Positions 38,620 through 48,249 of a DNA stretch of 64,000 bases are shown in pieces. Origin of the DNA: Acinetobacter vivianii (GTDB taxonomy: Bacteria; Pseudomonadota; Gammaproteobacteria; Pseudomonadales; Moraxellaceae); contig NZ_BMDR01000001.1 of assembly GCF_014635885.1 (NCBI RefSeq), positions 372,001 to 436,000 of the forward strand, in the 5' to 3' direction. The notes beneath the pieces are model-generated. The model did no database searches and was not told the DNA's origin. It was given only the letters and a program-made list of their open reading frames with translations. The first letter of the stretch is position 1, and each line of letters starts with the position of its first letter. Both the position numbers and the translations under genes were made by a program.

Positions 38620-38738
38620 AGGAACCTCCTTGTCATTGTTATCATTTCTATTTTTAATTGCAGTACGTGGCTTGCCGTTTGAATACACTTGCTGCGCACT
38701 GCATTTTATTTTGACGTTTAATCCATTGTTGCTCAGGC

Positions 38739-39791
38739 TTAATGGCGCTGAGGCACACCTTTTTGTTTTGGTTGGCGGTTTGGTGACATACCATTGGCCT
38801 GCAAAGTTTCTTCAATACTTTGATATTGCACACCAATCCGATAGATTTCTCGTGCCTCTGGGCCTGTTGCCACTTCACGACCTAACTCATGCGCAATACG
38901 TACAGTTTGCTGAATTTACTGTACCGATGAGAAGCGCTGTCCACGATGATCGATAATGGTATCTTCATTACCGACCCGTGCATGAAATCCCATCGCCATA
39001 GACATGGTATTGAATGGCAATACATTTTTTAGCAATGATTCTGATGTCAGTGTGCAACCATCAGGTACACGATGGATAAAATTAAAGAAGTTAAATGGAT
39101 TTGGCCCGTCAAATCCGCCGCCAATCCCAATCCATGTCAAATTCAAAGGTCCCATGTATAAACCCTTACGTACCATACGTTCTAGGGTTTCTAAACCGTG
39201 CATTCCAGTCAGTTGGAAATGAGGTTGGATATTATTTTGACAAAGACGTTTCAAGTGTTCTGCGACCCATGCAGGCCCTGCTGGAACCGTCATTTCAGCA
39301 TAAGCTTCCTGAATTGCTGGATGAGCCAAAGATGTACCTTCTAAATATTCTGGGTAGAGCAACTCCATAATATTCATTTGTGTGGTGTTAATTGCGACAG
39401 TCACCTGATCAGGTTTCGGTGTTAACTCAGCCAGCATATGACGGGTATCATCACTGAGCCACAAAGCCGCTTCACCTTCGCTTTCAGGTGCAAAGGAGAT
39501 CGAGCCACCCACTTGAATAATCATGTCTGGAACAGCTTCACGTACCCCTGCGATCAGTTCATTAAATTTGGACAAACGTTTAGAACCTTTACCGTCCAGT
39601 TCACGCACATGCAAATGCAGCACTGTCGCGCCTGCCTCATAGCATTCCACCGCTTTCTGAATCTGCTCATCCATGGTCACTGGAATATCTTCTGGAAAGT
39701 CCTCAGGCATCCACTCTGGTCCATACGGCGCAACGGTAATGACCACTTTTTCCATATTTTCTGGGTGCAAAGAATCGTCAAAGAATTGCAT
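38739..39791 (-). pseudogene. Beta-keto acid cleavage enzyme (BKACE, DUF849) with in-frame stop
   Basis: BKACE enzymes are metal-dependent condensing/cleaving enzymes that split a beta-keto acid with acetyl-CoA. The N-terminal part has VVITVAPYGPEW, the metal ligands in VLHLHVRE (His59, His61) and IIQVGGS. From the ATG at 39791 the frame reads 291 codons and meets TAA at 38916-38918. Translation of the same frame beyond it gives 58 further sensible codons, including VRIAHELGREVATGPEAR and a YQSIEETL segment, to a TAA at 38739. These are the expected family C terminus, so the stop interrupts a full-length gene of about 350 codons. The shortened protein might still fold. An upstream ATG at 39797 sits right on the ribosome site and is less likely. 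A sequencing error is possible. Confidence 0.85.
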
Positions 39792-39851
39792 GTGCATCTC
39801 CTGTTTATAGTTTATAAAACGGTATTGAATTAAAAAGTCTGAATTTGGAAT

Positions 39852-40700
39852 TTAATACGTTGCATCACCGACGATACCTGCGCGTTCCATCTTTCGATGG
39901 CATGGCGGGTAATCCATCACGGCATAATGTTGGGTACTTCGATTATCCCAAATAGCGATGCTATTCGGCTCCCAACTCCAGCGCACCTGATATTCAGGGA
40001 TCGCTGCTTGGGTGATTAAGTAACGCAGTAAATCCCCTGCACCGGGATTGGCATCTTGCCCAAACCGTACTCGGTCTTTGGTGTGATAATTACTAAAATG
40101 GGTGGTGAACGCATTGACGTAGAGAATCTTCTCGCCTGTCTCTGGATGTGTTCGTACCACGGGATGTTCGGCATCAGGAAACTGTGCCTTCAATGCCAAA
40201 CGTTTTTCGATAGACATGGCAGCACCAAAGCTGGCTTCGATACTGTGATAGGCACGTAAAGGTGCAATTTTTTCCTTGATATCTTCAGGCAAGTTTTCAT
40301 AGGCCATAACCATATTGGTCCACATGGTATCGCCGCCAACGGGTGGACATTCTACACAACGCAATACACATCCCATCGGTGGAATTTTGCGCCAGCTGGC
40401 ATCGCTATGCCACGCATTTTCATATCGATCAATCGGGCTGTCAGGATGCTTATAAATTTGCACCAAACCCGGATGATCAGGATGACTACCAACTGCTGGA
40501 TGATCTTCCAACTGTCCGAAGCGTTCAGCAAAAGCCACATGTTCAGCCCGCGTCATCTGTTGATTACGCAAGAACACCACGCGATGCTTAAGTAACTGCG
40601 TCCGAATTTCAGCGAATAGCTCGTCATCATGAATCGCATCGGCTAAATGGATTCCATGTAGTTCTGCACCAATATTGCAAGTTAACTGTTCAATTTTCAT
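39852..40700 (-). CDS. TauD/TfdA-family Fe(II)/2-oxoglutarate dioxygenase
   Basis: This protein of 282 residues belongs to the TauD/TfdA dioxygenases, which hydroxylate substrates using oxygen and 2-oxoglutarate, often to cleave C-S, C-O or C-N bonds. The iron-binding His-X-Asp is in YENAWHSDASW near residue 102. The distal His is in WDNRSTQHYAVMDY near 260, and the 2-oxoglutarate-binding Arg follows near PPCHRKM. I chose the ATG at 40700 with AAGGGA upstream. It is not close enough by eye to assign taurine, 2,4-D or another substrate. It is flanked by a quinone oxidoreductase and the BKACE gene in one run. Confidence 0.88.
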   Translation of the reverse strand: MKIEQLTCNIGAELHGIHLADAIHDDELFAEIRTQLLKHRVVFLRNQQMTRAEHVAFAERFGQLEDHPAVGSHPDHPGLVQIYKHPDSPIDRYENAWHSDASWRKIPPMGCVLRCVECPPVGGDTMWTNMVMAYENLPEDIKEKIAPLRAYHSIEASFGAAMSIEKRLALKAQFPDAEHPVVRTHPETGEKILYVNAFTTHFSNYHTKDRVRFGQDANPGAGDLLRYLITQAAIPEYQVRWSWEPNSIAIWDNRSTQHYAVMDYPPCHRKMERAGIVGDATY

Positions 40701-40711
40701 TAGAAATCCCT

Positions 40712-41698
40712 TCAAATCACAAAAATTGATGAACCTATTGTTTTGCGTGCTTCCAGATCGCGATGTGCTTGTACGGCATCCTCAAGAGCATAACGATGAT
40801 TGATCTCGATCTTGATTCTTCCACTGCTGACATGATCAAACAGTTCCTTGGCTAAGGCCCTTTTTTCTTCTGGATCGGCAATATAGTCGGCTAAAGCGGG
40901 ACGAGTGATAAACAATGAACCTTTGATTGCCAATAACACGGGATTAAAGTCAGGAATTGGTCCTGATGCCGTACCCACGCAAACCAATAAGCCACGGCGT
41001 TTTAAGGAATCTAATGAGGCCATAAAAGTATTTTTGCCCACACTATCAAAGACCACATCGACCCCGATGCCATCGGTCAATTCACGAACACGTTCAGCTA
41101 TATTTTCATGGCTGTAATTAATCACATGATCACAACCATAGGCACGTGCGACGGCTGCTTTTTCATCCGTAGAGGTGGTTCCAATGACTGTTAAGCCCAA
41201 CAATTTGGCCCACTGCGATACAATTAGTCCCACACCTCCAGCGGCGGCGTGTAATAAAATATGATCGCCTGCTTTAAAGTCATAGATCCGACGCATCAGA
41301 TAGGCCGCCGTTAAACCACGCATGGTCATTGCAGCAGCCGTTTCACAGGAAATATCTTCGGGTAATTTGATTAATGCATCAGCCGCAATAAGGCGTTCGG
41401 TACTATAAGCGCCAAGCGTATTTAGAAATCCCGTGTAGGTTACGCGATCACCCACTACAAAATCTGTTACGCCGTCACCAACAGCTTCAATAATGCCAGA
41501 GGCTTCTACTCCAATACCATTTGGTAACGGAATCGGATAAGTACCATCGCGAAAATAGGTATCCGCATAATTGAGACCCACTGCTACGTGGCGTAGACGA
41601 ACTTCACCAATTGCAGGTGCACCCACTTCAATGTCCTCATAACGCATTACTTCTGGTGTGCCAGTTCCATAGAATCGTATCGCTTTATTCAACGTCAT
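40712..41698 (-). CDS. Zinc-independent quinone oxidoreductase (QOR family, MDR)
   Basis: This NADPH-dependent medium-chain dehydrogenase/reductase has about 328 residues. It has a GroES-like N-terminal half (VGLNYADTYFRDGTYP) and a Rossmann half with the cofactor loop HAAAGGVGLIVSQWAKLLG near 150. No structural zinc cysteines are seen, as in QorA. Such enzymes reduce quinones or enones. I chose the ATG at 41698, preceded by AAAGGA. It is the first gene of the minus-strand run leading to YeiH, with a gap of 11 bp to the TauD-like gene. Confidence 0.88.
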   Translation of the reverse strand: MTLNKAIRFYGTGTPEVMRYEDIEVGAPAIGEVRLRHVAVGLNYADTYFRDGTYPIPLPNGIGVEASGIIEAVGDGVTDFVVGDRVTYTGFLNTLGAYSTERLIAADALIKLPEDISCETAAAMTMRGLTAAYLMRRIYDFKAGDHILLHAAAGGVGLIVSQWAKLLGLTVIGTTSTDEKAAVARAYGCDHVINYSHENIAERVRELTDGIGVDVVFDSVGKNTFMASLDSLKRRGLLVCVGTASGPIPDFNPVLLAIKGSLFITRPALADYIADPEEKRALAKELFDHVSSGRIKIEINHRYALEDAVQAHRDLEARKTIGSSIFVI

Positions 41699-41989
41699 TT
41701 TCCTTTCCATCTTGTATTTTTATTCAGAGCCGAAGCAATATGACTAAAAAATACAAAACTCAGGAGAACCTCAACTTTACTTAACACGACACGCACATCA
41801 CCTTTGGTGACAAATTGAATTTTTTACTTCGTATAAAATATTTATTTAGATAATAAGAGTTGTCCTAAGAAGAAGCTGATCTTTTCTGAATAGGGCTTTA
41901 AAAATATACTGAAGCCAAGCATTTCCTATTACATGTGACACAGCTTTAATTAAACAGACAAAAATTATGTTAATGATTAAAAAATTGAT

Positions 41990-42916
41990 TTATTGCCCCA
42001 TTTTCTTTAAAACACAATCGGCAATCATCAAATCAAGATGTGCCCCACCACCATTTTTAAATACAGTAATGTCGTGATTCGGTTTGCTATATGGTCGATC
42101 GATTTTGACTAAATCATAGAGATCACCCATTACATGATCAGATGGAATAGCACCTGCCTTCATAGGAATAGTGATTTCTCCAACATGTTGAGTGGTTTCC
42201 AGATTATCGACATAGAGATTTGCTCTCGCTATCAATTCATCATCCGCTTCCCGCATATCTGGCGTGAATGCGCCAATCAGGTCAACATGAGTACCAGAAC
42301 GAATCCATTCACCTAGAATAATCGGCTGTGTTGCCATAGTCGCACTTGAAACGATATCTGCAGTGGCTAAAGTTGCTGGGAGATCCGAAGCAACGTGAAT
42401 AGGTAAACCGAGTCGTTTTAATTCATCAACTAATTTTGTAGCCTGTTCAATTTGACGGGCCCATATCGATATTTTTTCTAACTGAGGAAAAAGTGCACTG
42501 TAAGCCTGAGATAGATTTTTTGCGACCCGCCCAGCCCCAATAATGACCAGATGTTTACTTTCTGGTCTTGCCAGTAAGCTTGCACCTAGTACCGAGTCGG
42601 TAGCAGTTTTGAAATCTGTAATAACATGGCTATCGATTACACCACGTAATATCCCATTGTCTGGTGAATAAGCCAAAACAGCGCCGTGTGTATTGGGCAA
42701 ACCTTTACTTGCATTTTCATTAAATACAGATTCAACCTTGACCCCATAACCTAGCCCTTCAATGCGTGCTGTACGATTGAGCAGCATGGCTTGTGGAGGG
42801 CCAATTAACACATCATGTAACTGTGCGCGTGGCAATAAATGCCCATTTCTTAGTGCTGCAACGGCTTCCTGCCAATTGATGGTATTTCTGACTTGTGCAT
42901 CATCGAGAAAATTCAT
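41990..42916 (-). CDS. Ornithine cyclodeaminase / mu-crystallin family protein
   Basis: This 308-residue NAD(P)-dependent protein of the OCD/mu-crystallin fold has the Rossmann motif LVIIGAGRVAKNLS near residue 125 and the substrate-side segments GVKVESVF and SHVITDFKTATDSVLGASLLA. Family members deaminate ornithine to proline or reduce cyclic imines such as pyrroline and piperideine carboxylates. A nearby proline-racemase-family enzyme and amine oxidases make a ketimine reductase role attractive. It is the last gene of a minus-strand run, and an AAAGG ribosome site precedes the ATG. Confidence 0.85.
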   Translation of the reverse strand: MNFLDDAQVRNTINWQEAVAALRNGHLLPRAQLHDVLIGPPQAMLLNRTARIEGLGYGVKVESVFNENASKGLPNTHGAVLAYSPDNGILRGVIDSHVITDFKTATDSVLGASLLARPESKHLVIIGAGRVAKNLSQAYSALFPQLEKISIWARQIEQATKLVDELKRLGLPIHVASDLPATLATADIVSSATMATQPIILGEWIRSGTHVDLIGAFTPDMREADDELIARANLYVDNLETTQHVGEITIPMKAGAIPSDHVMGDLYDLVKIDRPYSKPNHDITVFKNGGGAHLDLMIADCVLKKMGQ

Positions 42917-42947
42917 ATTTTTCCTTTATCCTGTTTATGGATTAAAT

Positions 42948-43241
42948 TTATATTCCTTCAACAATTGTAAAATTACGTTGCATTGCCTGTAGTGCCAATA
43001 TTTTAGCTTGAGTATATTTTTCTGAGTGGTAACAATCTTGTGCAATTTGAAAAGAGGGAAATTCCAATATCAGTACTCGTGATACTTCAGGCCCTTCAAC
43101 AACTTCCGTTTTTGTTCCTGCAATAAATTTTGCGTCAAACTCCTTTGCAATCTCTTTCCATGCCTCGGCATATTTTTGCATGGCTAATTGATCTGTAATT
43201 TCCTGACACTGGATGACCCAGTAGCCTTTTTTTTGTTGCAT
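42948..43241 (-). CDS. DUF1330 family protein
   Basis: This 97-residue protein has the DUF1330 (EthD-like alpha/beta barrel) pattern KGYWVIQCQEITDQLAMQKYAEAW, ending with VLILEFPSFQIAQDCYHSEKYTQAK. The family has no settled biochemical role. It lies 14 bp after the amidotransferase gene and 31 bp before the OCD gene, so it is co-transcribed with them. Confidence 0.85.
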   Translation of the reverse strand: MQQKKGYWVIQCQEITDQLAMQKYAEAWKEIAKEFDAKFIAGTKTEVVEGPEVSRVLILEFPSFQIAQDCYHSEKYTQAKILALQAMQRNFTIVEGI

Positions 43242-43254
43242 TGTCTATCCTTTT

Positions 43255-43980
43255 TTAGTTAAAACATAGCGCTACGAATCTTTTTAGCAGTAGATGTGCA
43301 GCGTTTGTTGATGTGATCATGTTGTGTAATATTTCTGGGTCTTTACCTTCTTGAATGAGTTGATCCTGATAATGCTGAATATAGAAACTCATCGCAGTTT
43401 CAGAAAATTCAGGATGAAATTGTACTCCCCAGATTGTATTGCCAATTCGATAAGCATGATGTCGGTCAAGCTTAGAAGAGCCCAGTAAAACTGCTTGCGG
43501 TGGCAGTTGAGTCACAGACTGCCAATGCACGGTATGTGCTGAAAAAGCGATTGGTAAGTCTTTAAATAAATCATCTGATTGAGACTTTAAACTTCTTGTA
43601 ATGGTGACCGTTCCTATTTCAACGCCTTCTTTTCTGGCTTCAACCTTTCCTCCAAATGTATCGGCCAGCAGTTGATGTCCATAACAAATTCCCAGAACAG
43701 GGATTGATGTATTTGCACACAAGATGAGCCAAGGTTTTAGGCATTCACTCCATTCTTCTTTATCCGTTACCATTGCGCTCGATCCGGTCAGGATAATACC
43801 CGCAAATAATCTGGGTTCAGGAAGTACAGGATACGCTTTTGCATCGAGTATGGTTACTGAACAAGACAGGCTTGCGATTGCTATTTTGATCCAGTCCTCG
43901 AAATCCCCTATTTTCAGACTTAATTCAGGAAAGGTGGCACCTAATTTCACAATTAAAATGGGTTTGTTATCAGTTTCCAT
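43255..43980 (-). CDS. Class I glutamine amidotransferase (GMP synthase-like domain)
   Basis: This 241-residue stand-alone class I amidotransferase has the catalytic cysteine in LGICYGHQLLAD (Cys99) and the His-Glu pair in GVQFHPEFSE near residue 195. Members related to GuaA and PuuD hydrolyse glutamine or gamma-glutamyl compounds. No synthetase partner adjoins it, so a gamma-glutamyl hydrolase role as in PuuD is possible. Its ATG directly follows the stop codon of the EamA gene. Confidence 0.85.
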   Translation of the reverse strand: METDNKPILIVKLGATFPELSLKIGDFEDWIKIAIASLSCSVTILDAKAYPVLPEPRLFAGIILTGSSAMVTDKEEWSECLKPWLILCANTSIPVLGICYGHQLLADTFGGKVEARKEGVEIGTVTITRSLKSQSDDLFKDLPIAFSAHTVHWQSVTQLPPQAVLLGSSKLDRHHAYRIGNTIWGVQFHPEFSETAMSFYIQHYQDQLIQEGKDPEILHNMITSTNAAHLLLKRFVALCFN

Positions 43981-44892
43981 TCACTCAATTCCTTCAATTA
44001 TTCGGCTTTCACCAGTAAAAAAATGCATAAAAATCAAGAAAAGCCCTAAAAAGCCAATAGTTGATAGTTGTTCACCTACTACATAAATCGCAAGTAAAGT
44101 CGCAACGAAGGGTTCAAATAGACTTAGTGTAATCACTTTGCTTGTGGCAATTTTTTTGAGCCCGACACTAAAGAAAAAATAACCCAGAAACATCGGAATA
44201 AATGCCAGATAAACAGCTACGGCCCAGTTAATAGAATAATTGAGAAGGTTCTTGCCTGTTACAAATAAGCTGGGCAGTAAAATGATCGCACTTATGCCAA
44301 AAACGACTCCCATGGTTGCCCGAGCATCAATGCCTTGGCCAATCAGTTTTTTAGCAATCCATGAATAAATCGCATAGGTTATTCCAGCAACTATGCCAAA
44401 TAAGATACCTAGCAACTGATTCACTTGATTTTCTATATGGTTTGAATTCCCATTTCCTAAGCTAATACAAATGATGCCTGTAACACCGAGAATAAAACTT
44501 ATTAACCATTTGATAGACAAATTTTTCTTATCGAGCAGATATTCTAATAATGTCGCAAATAAAGGTGCACTCCCGACGGTTACCACTGTTCCGATTGCAA
44601 TGCCTGCAAAAGATAAGGAAGAATAAAATGCTAAAGGATAGATTGTGGTTGCAATAATTCCCAATAAAAGAACTTTTTTATGAGTGATTAACAGATGAAG
44701 GTTTTTTTTGATTAAAGGGATAGCAATTAGGGCATGCACCAAACCACCAAAACCCAATGAAATTGTCCCGATCGCAATTGGACTCAGCCCTTTGGAAAAC
44801 GAAGCAACTGTTCCCGAAGTTCCCCATAGAAATGCCGCTAAAAGTATAGACAGAAAACATATTCCATAAGATAAATCATACTTTATCCGCAC
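43981..44892 (-). CDS. EamA/DMT-family membrane transporter
   Basis: This 303-residue protein has ten hydrophobic segments in two EamA repeats (FLWGTSGTVASFSKG near residue 22; GIVAGITYAIYSWIAKKL near 167). Such transporters export amino acids or related metabolites. The frame starts with GTG at 44892, with AAGGA upstream. No ATG is near. It leads the block EamA-amidotransferase-DUF1330-OCD and may move an intermediate of that block. Confidence 0.85.
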   Translation of the reverse strand: MRIKYDLSYGICFLSILLAAFLWGTSGTVASFSKGLSPIAIGTISLGFGGLVHALIAIPLIKKNLHLLITHKKVLLLGIIATTIYPLAFYSSLSFAGIAIGTVVTVGSAPLFATLLEYLLDKKNLSIKWLISFILGVTGIICISLGNGNSNHIENQVNQLLGILFGIVAGITYAIYSWIAKKLIGQGIDARATMGVVFGISAIILLPSLFVTGKNLLNYSINWAVAVYLAFIPMFLGYFFFSVGLKKIATSKVITLSLFEPFVATLLAIYVVGEQLSTIGFLGLFLIFMHFFTGESRIIEGIE

Positions 44893-44972
44893 GATCGCAA
44901 TCCTTTTATACTTTTGAGCTATAGCGAAGGATTCGGAAGGTTCCAGAACCCTTCTCCGTAATCACTAATAAT

Positions 44973-46145
44973 TTAGAAGTTGTAAACCAGCATGAGATTC
45001 AGCAACTTGTTCCATTTACCATCATCACCTTCGGCCAGTGAGCTGCCTGCGCCACCGACAAAGGGATCATTCTTACTCATCACATATTCGGTATAGAGCG
45101 AAACGTTTTTGTAGTCCCATGCCACCCCGACAATGTTGCGCTGGGAGTCATTAAAGCCCTTTTCTTTTTTATCGAAACCACTAAATACCAGATAAGGTGT
45201 TACATTGAGTGAATCACGCACATTCTTAAAGCTATAGCTGGTATCGATCGTGTAGAAATAGCCCTTGTTGGCAATATCATATTCGCCATCGAATGAACCA
45301 AATGTGGAAGCATGCGGGTTGAGTTTGTCTTGGTTACTGATCGATTGCTTGCCACCTGTCAGCACTACATTCAAGTTTTTATAATTAATGCGATTGAACA
45401 ATGCCCAACTATTGCGGTTGCCATCCTTAGCAGTTTTCTTGTTTTCAATTTCAGAATACCAGTAGCTGCCTCCCACTGAGACTTTTAGATCATCTGTACT
45501 TAAAAATTTAAGCTCTTGATCGACCCGTGCCATCCACATATTCTTTTCATTTAAATCTGTTTTTAATGGATCATCGGAATGTACAACATTGGCGGTATAA
45601 CGTGCTGAATCTCGGCTATTGCCGTGGTAATTGCCACCATCTGTTGCAAAGTAAGCGAGATCTACTTTGGTTGCGCTAGGGAGTTCAAAATGATAATTCA
45701 CACCTAGATCCAGCGCATCCTGTAATCCCATGGTGTTGTTGATTCCAGCATAGAAGCTGCTGTCCCAGAAACGACTTGGACCAAAAGGAATAGGTTGTAA
45801 ACCTAAGGTAATATTATCGGTCGAGTTGAGGCGATAACCGACATAGCCATACACCAGCGTAGAGAAATCACATAATGTATCGTATTGGTAGCAACGGTAT
45901 TCAAGTTTGCCGAACCAGTCTGGTGATTCATAACCCAAGCGTAGAATGGCAGCATCAAATTTAATTTTCTGGTCAGAGGCAGCTTCGCCATAATCTTTAT
46001 TCTGATAATTGGCCCGTAAGGTACCAGAAACGGTTAAAGCACCTGTATCTGTTTTTGGGTCACCAAATGTTATGCCTGCATAGGTAGGTAACCCCATTCC
46101 GAAGCTAAAAAAACCTATACCGATTTTTATTGCTATTTTATTCAT
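44973..46145 (-). CDS. Outer-membrane porin, carboxylate/amino-acid-type
   Basis: This protein of about 390 residues has a signal peptide (hydrophobic stretch to about TYAGITF) and a beta-barrel of alternating strands ending LMLVYNF. The sequence VSGTLRANYQNKDYG and LGYESPDWFGKLEYR resembles porins near catabolic clusters. The ATG at 46145 is preceded by AAGGAAAGG. An upstream TTG is also in frame. It presumably admits the substrate of the surrounding catabolic genes. The specific substrate is not visible. Confidence 0.8.
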   Translation of the reverse strand: MNKIAIKIGIGFFSFGMGLPTYAGITFGDPKTDTGALTVSGTLRANYQNKDYGEAASDQKIKFDAAILRLGYESPDWFGKLEYRCYQYDTLCDFSTLVYGYVGYRLNSTDNITLGLQPIPFGPSRFWDSSFYAGINNTMGLQDALDLGVNYHFELPSATKVDLAYFATDGGNYHGNSRDSARYTANVVHSDDPLKTDLNEKNMWMARVDQELKFLSTDDLKVSVGGSYWYSEIENKKTAKDGNRNSWALFNRINYKNLNVVLTGGKQSISNQDKLNPHASTFGSFDGEYDIANKGYFYTIDTSYSFKNVRDSLNVTPYLVFSGFDKKEKGFNDSQRNIVGVAWDYKNVSLYTEYVMSKNDPFVGGAGSSLAEGDDGKWNKLLNLMLVYNF

Positions 46146-46225
46146 CAACCTTTCCTTGTTTTACAATCATTTATTGCTTTTACTGGTCAGCTTTAAAAAG
46201 TGAACCAGATTAAAATTGTTTTTTT

Positions 46226-46253
46226 AACGATAGCCCCCGAAGGGGCTACCGTT
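46226..46253. terminator. Strong hairpin between ETF-QO and porin genes
   Basis: A long stem (AACGATAGCCCC with GGGGCTACCGTT, one mismatch, CGAA loop) sits 85 bp past the ETF-QO stop on the minus strand. On the plus strand a T-run precedes the stem, so on the minus strand As rather than Ts follow it. It may work as processing or attenuation rather than classical termination. Confidence 0.5.
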
Positions 46254-46337
46254 ACCTAAAAAGTCAAAATGCAGCATGCTGGAGCGCTACATGGTTGGGT
46301 ATAAGAAGCGATAAAAGCTCCGCAAAAACTATCCAAA

Positions 46338-48050
46338 TTACATATTTGGATAGTTTGGTCCACCACCACCTTCCGGTGTTACCCATGTGATGTTCTGAGA
46401 TGGATCCTTAATGTCGCAGGTCTTACAGTGAACACAGTTCGCTGCATTAATCTGAAAACGTTTATCTCCATTCTGATCTTCTGTGATTTCATAAACACCC
46501 GCAGGACAATAACGCTGGGCTGGCTCATCCCAAACAGGCAAATTCACTTTTACTGGAATCAAAATATCTTGCAGCTTTAGGTGTGCGGGTTGATTTTCTT
46601 CATGAACTGTATTGGAAATAAACACAGATGAAAGACGATCAAAACTTAACTTGCCATCGGGTTTTGGATATTTCGGTTTAAACTGGACAGCATCAAGTTT
46701 TTTTAAGGCGGCAAAGTCTTGCTTTAAATCACGCAAAGTAAACGGCACTTTAAAGATATTCTGGTCAATAAAATTAAATGCACCGCCGATCCACATGCCA
46801 AACTTATGCATAGCAGGACCAAAGTTGCGAGCGTTATAAAGCTCTTCTTTTAACCAGCTGTTGTTAAATTTGTCAGTGTAGGTGGTTAATTCTTTAGCAA
46901 ATAAATCTTCGCCTTCGGTTATACGGGCAATGGCAAGATCACCGCCTTTTTCTACTCCAGTAGCAATGGCTTCAAATACAGCTTCACCACATAACATGCC
47001 TGATTTCATGGCAGTGTGTGAGCCTTTGATCTTTGCAAAGTTTAAGAAACCTGCATCATCACCAATCAAGCAACCACCTGGAAAAGTCAATTTAGGTAAT
47101 GCGTTGAAACCACCCTTTACAACAGCTCGAGCCCCATAAGAAATACGTTTAGCACCTTCTAGATACTGTTTAATCAGTGGATGAGTTTTCCAACGTTGCA
47201 TTTCCATAAATGGATACATGTGCGGATTTTCATAAGCCAGATCGACAATCATTCCCAAGCTGATCTGATTATTTTCAGCATGGTATAGCCACCAGCCGCC
47301 TGCCGAATCTGTTTCAGACAACGGCCAACCTGCACCATGCATGACTAAACCTGCTTTATGTTTTGCAGGGTCAATTTCCCAAAGTTCTTTAATCCCGATC
47401 CCGTAGTGCTGTGGATCCGCATCTTTATCGAGGTTGTATTTTGCAATCAGGCGTTTACCAAGGTGACCACGACAACCTTCAGCAAAGAGCGTATATTTCG
47501 CGTGAAGCTCATAGCCTGCGGTAAAGTTATGCGTGGGTTCGCCATCTTTACCAATACCCATGTCACCTGTTTGAATACCTTTTACCGTACCATCTTCATG
47601 GTAAAGCACTTCAGATGCAGCAAAGCCGGGGAAAATAGAAACTTCTAACTCTTCAGCTTTTTGACCTAACCAACGAACTACATTCCCTAAAGAGACAATA
47701 TAGTTGCCGTCGTTGTGCATGGTCTTAGGAACCATCCAGTGAGGTACTTCTTTTGAAGTGGTGTCTGAAAGCAAGAAGAACGTTTTATCTTCGGCAACGG
47801 GTACATTCAGCGGTGCTCCTTCCTCTTTCCAGTTCGGGAAAAGTTCATTGAGGGCACGTGGTTCAAGCACAGCACCAGACAAGATATGCGCACCGACTTC
47901 AGAGCCTTTTTCAACTACACAAACTGAAAGATCGGGTAAGTTATTCTCAATCGCTAATTGACGGATCTTAATCGCAGCAGATAGACCGGCAGGTCCTGCA
48001 CCTACGATGACAACGTCAAACTCCATCGATTCACGTTCGATGTGTTCCAT
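46338..48050 (-). CDS. Electron transfer flavoprotein-ubiquinone oxidoreductase
   Basis: This inner-membrane-associated enzyme of 570 residues passes electrons from ETF to ubiquinone. It has an N-terminal FAD motif (VVIVGAGPAGLSAAIKI), a quinone-site region (GGCLIGDDAGFLNFAKIKGSHTAMKSG near 325) and a C-terminal 4Fe-4S ferredoxin motif (NCVHCKTCDIKDP). I chose the ATG at 48050, preceded by GGAG. The gene lies next to a D-2-hydroxyacid dehydrogenase, a family known to use ETF in some bacteria. No etfAB pair is in the window, and a second copy elsewhere is possible. Confidence 0.93.
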   Translation of the reverse strand: MEHIERESMEFDVVIVGAGPAGLSAAIKIRQLAIENNLPDLSVCVVEKGSEVGAHILSGAVLEPRALNELFPNWKEEGAPLNVPVAEDKTFFLLSDTTSKEVPHWMVPKTMHNDGNYIVSLGNVVRWLGQKAEELEVSIFPGFAASEVLYHEDGTVKGIQTGDMGIGKDGEPTHNFTAGYELHAKYTLFAEGCRGHLGKRLIAKYNLDKDADPQHYGIGIKELWEIDPAKHKAGLVMHGAGWPLSETDSAGGWWLYHAENNQISLGMIVDLAYENPHMYPFMEMQRWKTHPLIKQYLEGAKRISYGARAVVKGGFNALPKLTFPGGCLIGDDAGFLNFAKIKGSHTAMKSGMLCGEAVFEAIATGVEKGGDLAIARITEGEDLFAKELTTYTDKFNNSWLKEELYNARNFGPAMHKFGMWIGGAFNFIDQNIFKVPFTLRDLKQDFAALKKLDAVQFKPKYPKPDGKLSFDRLSSVFISNTVHEENQPAHLKLQDILIPVKVNLPVWDEPAQRYCPAGVYEITEDQNGDKRFQINAANCVHCKTCDIKDPSQNITWVTPEGGGGPNYPNM

Positions 48051-48150
48051 ATAATCTCCGATCAATCGGTTTGAATAGAACATTCCTTTTCATAGTCAAA
48101 CCGATGATATTTAATAAAATTCATCTAGCCCCTCACCAAATTAAAGGTGC

Positions 48151-48180
48151 AAAAAACCTTTGGCTTTTATAAAAGCCAAC
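48151..48180 (-). terminator. Rho-independent terminator after the FAD-linked oxidase gene
   Basis: A perfect 20-bp palindrome (TTGGCTTTTATAAAAGCCAA, 48160-48179), read on the minus strand, is followed by AGGTTTTTT. It lies about 70 bp past the stop at 48250. Confidence 0.75.
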
Positions 48181-48249
48181 TTTTAACTAGATAAAAATTA
48201 AGTCACTAAAAAACGTTGAATATATTTCAACTCAATTCGAATACCCCTA

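Noticed and set aside
46226..46253. Classical terminator for ETF-QO
   Set aside because: The T-run is on the wrong side of the stem for the minus strand, so I list it only as a hairpin.
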